Source: a virus | IMG/VR virus record: IMGVR_UViG_3300027782_000008 | Span: 1 to 36,834 of that record | Direction: 5' to 3' (one strand) | Length of the DNA stretch: 36,834 bases | Shown here: positions 35,611 to 36,834 of the stretch, piece by piece | Numbering within the stretch: the first letter of the stretch is position 1 | How the letters are laid out: the number at the start of each line of letters is the position of its first letter | The notes under the pieces: generated by a model | Told to the model about the DNA's origin: nothing | Database searches by the model: none | Seen by the model: the letters and a program-made list of their open reading frames with translations, nothing else | Position numbers and translations under genes: made by a program

Positions 35611-36834
35611 TTATAGCCATAAAGACGTTTCTTGGCTTACCTGGCTTACCTTCACGAGTATTCACCAAAGCAATTAATTCAGCTTTTAGTAGTGACTGGA
35701 TGACGTCGCCAAGATCTTTTTCTTTAAACTTGGTAAACGGTGCAACCCGATTCATGTCACGCTCTGAATAACCCGCTTTCTTACTTCTAATGGCTGCCAA
35801 AACATCATGCTTGGCTTGTTGAAATTCTGATCCAACAATGTTCTCCTTAACATCAGTCACAACAGCCAAAGATAACTTATCCATATAACGCACAGCAGTA
35901 GTGGCGTGATCTTCTTCAATGGTGGTAGCAAAAGGATTAACAGCCAAAGCAACCACCAAGGACACGCGACCCGCAAACTCGCCATAACGACCTACACAAC
36001 CTTCTAAGCCTTCTGCTTCTAATTCATTCATCAAGGCCACCATCTTTTCAGCAAAGGCCGTCAAGCTGTTTTCAGCACCTTCTGTTTCATCAAGAACAAT
36101 CACTTCCCCGGTTACTTCGGGAGAGTTTAAAGAGCAAGAGGCAGGATCATGTTCCATTGCTCGATCATTAATGGCTTTTGACCAGTTGATGATTGCTAAC
36201 GGTACAGATAAAGGCCGTGTTTTTTTAGGTGCAATACGGGGAAGATTACTTTTACAAGTAATAAAGCGACCAAAGAAACCATCCTTAATCATCTCAACTG
36301 TCAGGTTGGAATAAAACGTGGATGGTGTTGTCATTGATTGAATGGTAATGGCGGGGTTTTTAATGGTTAACGAACCCTCAGTATTTTTTGAAGATCCCAG
36401 TGTTGAATAATTCTTTGAGCGGATATCACCACCTAAACGTCCAATACATTCCATCAGGGTCGTATTGGCTGACTTACCAATAAAATTACTTTTACTGTTT
36501 GAGGCTTCCAAATACATACCCAATTCATCAATCACTGAGATATGCACTGGCTTAGTGTTTAACGTCGATAACACAGCACCGGCTGATGTGTAACCATCAC
36601 CCGCTAAAAGCTTTTCCATATCACAGGCTTTCAGCACATCCTCAGTAACCCGTTTAATATGTTCTTTACCGCAAGCTGTCGGTGCAATGTTTAAAAAATA
36701 TAACGAGGCATAATCATCAAAAACGGTTTTAAAGCGACGACCTAACATAACTGACACAATGCCTAAAGCAGTTTGAGCTGCAAAGGCCGGTTGTGGAATC
36801 TTAGCGGTTGCATTGTAATAGTCTTGAATATCAC
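35582..36834 (-). CDS. Prim-Pol/DUF3987 replication protein, C-terminal part
   Basis: This continues the gene that begins at 1160 on the other side of the circular junction; bases 36708-36834 repeat 1-127. The part here resembles DUF3987 (YfjI-like) helicase domains: a degenerate P-loop IAPTACGKEH, a Walker B-like ISVIDELGMY, GFFGRFITCK, and a C-terminal winged helix (YSERDMNRVAPFTKFKEKDLGDVIQSLL). Together with the N-terminal primase it looks like a self-contained primase-helicase. The stop overlaps the right-hand repeats of the origin candidate. Confidence 0.87.
   Translation of the reverse strand, partial: DIQDYYNATAKIPQPAFAAQTALGIVSVMLGRRFKTVFDDYASLYFLNIAPTACGKEHIKRVTEDVLKACDMEKLLAGDGYTSAGAVLSTLNTKPVHISVIDELGMYLEASNSKSNFIGKSANTTLMECIGRLGGDIRSKNYSTLGSSKNTEGSLTIKNPAITIQSMTTPSTFYSNLTVEMIKDGFFGRFITCKSNLPRIAPKKTRPLSVPLAIINWSKAINDRAMEHDPASCSLNSPEVTGEVIVLDETEGAENSLTAFAEKMVALMNELEAEGLEGCVGRYGEFAGRVSLVVALAVNPFATTIEEDHATTAVRYMDKLSLAVVTDVKENIVGSEFQQAKHDVLAAIRSKKAGYSERDMNRVAPFTKFKEKDLGDVIQSLLKAELIALVNTREGKPGKPRNVFMAINSQLNDELT
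36708..36834. repeat. Terminal overlap copy 2 (circular assembly)
   Basis: This is an exact copy of bases 1-127. Removing one copy gives a circle of 36,707 bp in which the primase-polymerase reading frame is intact. Confidence 0.93.

Noticed and set aside
1-36834. The 127-bp identical ends as a true terminal redundancy
   Set aside because: Length equals a common assembler k-mer and the primase gene reads through the joined ends, so an assembly overlap is the simpler explanation.

Overview
The window is one complete, circularly assembled genome of a temperate, long-tailed (siphovirus-like) phage. Bases 1-127 recur exactly at 36708-36834, so the circle is about 36,707 bp and the linear ends are arbitrary. 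One gene, a 761-residue primase-polymerase, runs leftward across the junction. The tail tape measure of about 1,640 residues implies a long tail, and an integrase, repressor switch and attP imply a temperate life cycle. The attP core is the 3' half of a tRNA-Lys gene with encoded CCA. That, the AT-leaning composition and the Shine-Dalgarno usage fit a proteobacterial, probably gammaproteobacterial, host; the host itself is inference.

Layout. (1) 1297-3265: lysogeny switch. A small HTH (Cro-like) protein and a ribbon-helix-helix-like protein run left. A repressor without a self-cleavage domain and three small downstream genes (DUF1640-like, a 67-residue unknown, DUF2335-like) run right. The repressor gene carries an 11-G tract. 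Divergent promoters share one -35 hexamer and are covered by 17-bp operator-like sites. Two more such sites lie about 1.7 kb away at the start of the rightward early operon. (2) 3266-3642: early promoter and a roughly 200-nt leader with a terminator-like hairpin followed by a 19-bp stem enclosing a small junction. (3) 3643-12118: rightward early operon with tightly overlapping small genes, a Sak4-type RecA-like ATPase, a DUF669 SSB-like protein, an SF2 helicase, Gp157, small zinc-ribbon proteins, an excisionase-like HTH protein and the tyrosine integrase. (4) 12131-12222: bidirectional terminator and attP. (5) 12366-34979, leftward: late genes. In order of transcription these are a HTH-metallophosphoesterase, tiny membrane peptides, DUF3310, lysozyme and holins, TerS/TerL, DUF4055 portal, a MuF-type head protein with a C-terminal HELSH zincin domain, a possible immunity protein, a second DUF1640 protein, scaffold, P22-like coat, head fibres, connectors, tail tube, frameshifted tail chaperones, tape measure and a distal tail protein. 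(6) 34979-1160 across the junction, leftward: RusA resolvase, a heavily repeated AT-rich region that looks like a replication origin, and the Prim-Pol.

How it works together. The repressor would shut both the leftward switch promoter and the rightward early promoter through one family of operators. Early genes supply recombination-dependent replication (Sak4, SSB, helicase), while Prim-Pol and RusA sit beside the candidate origin. Two nearly identical extended -10 promoters, one before lysozyme and one before the scaffold, look like dedicated late promoters. The most novel-looking points are the poly-G tract in the repressor, the MuF-zincin plus overlapping partner gene, the structured early leader, the nested-palindrome origin candidate, the twin late promoters and the shared operator set.
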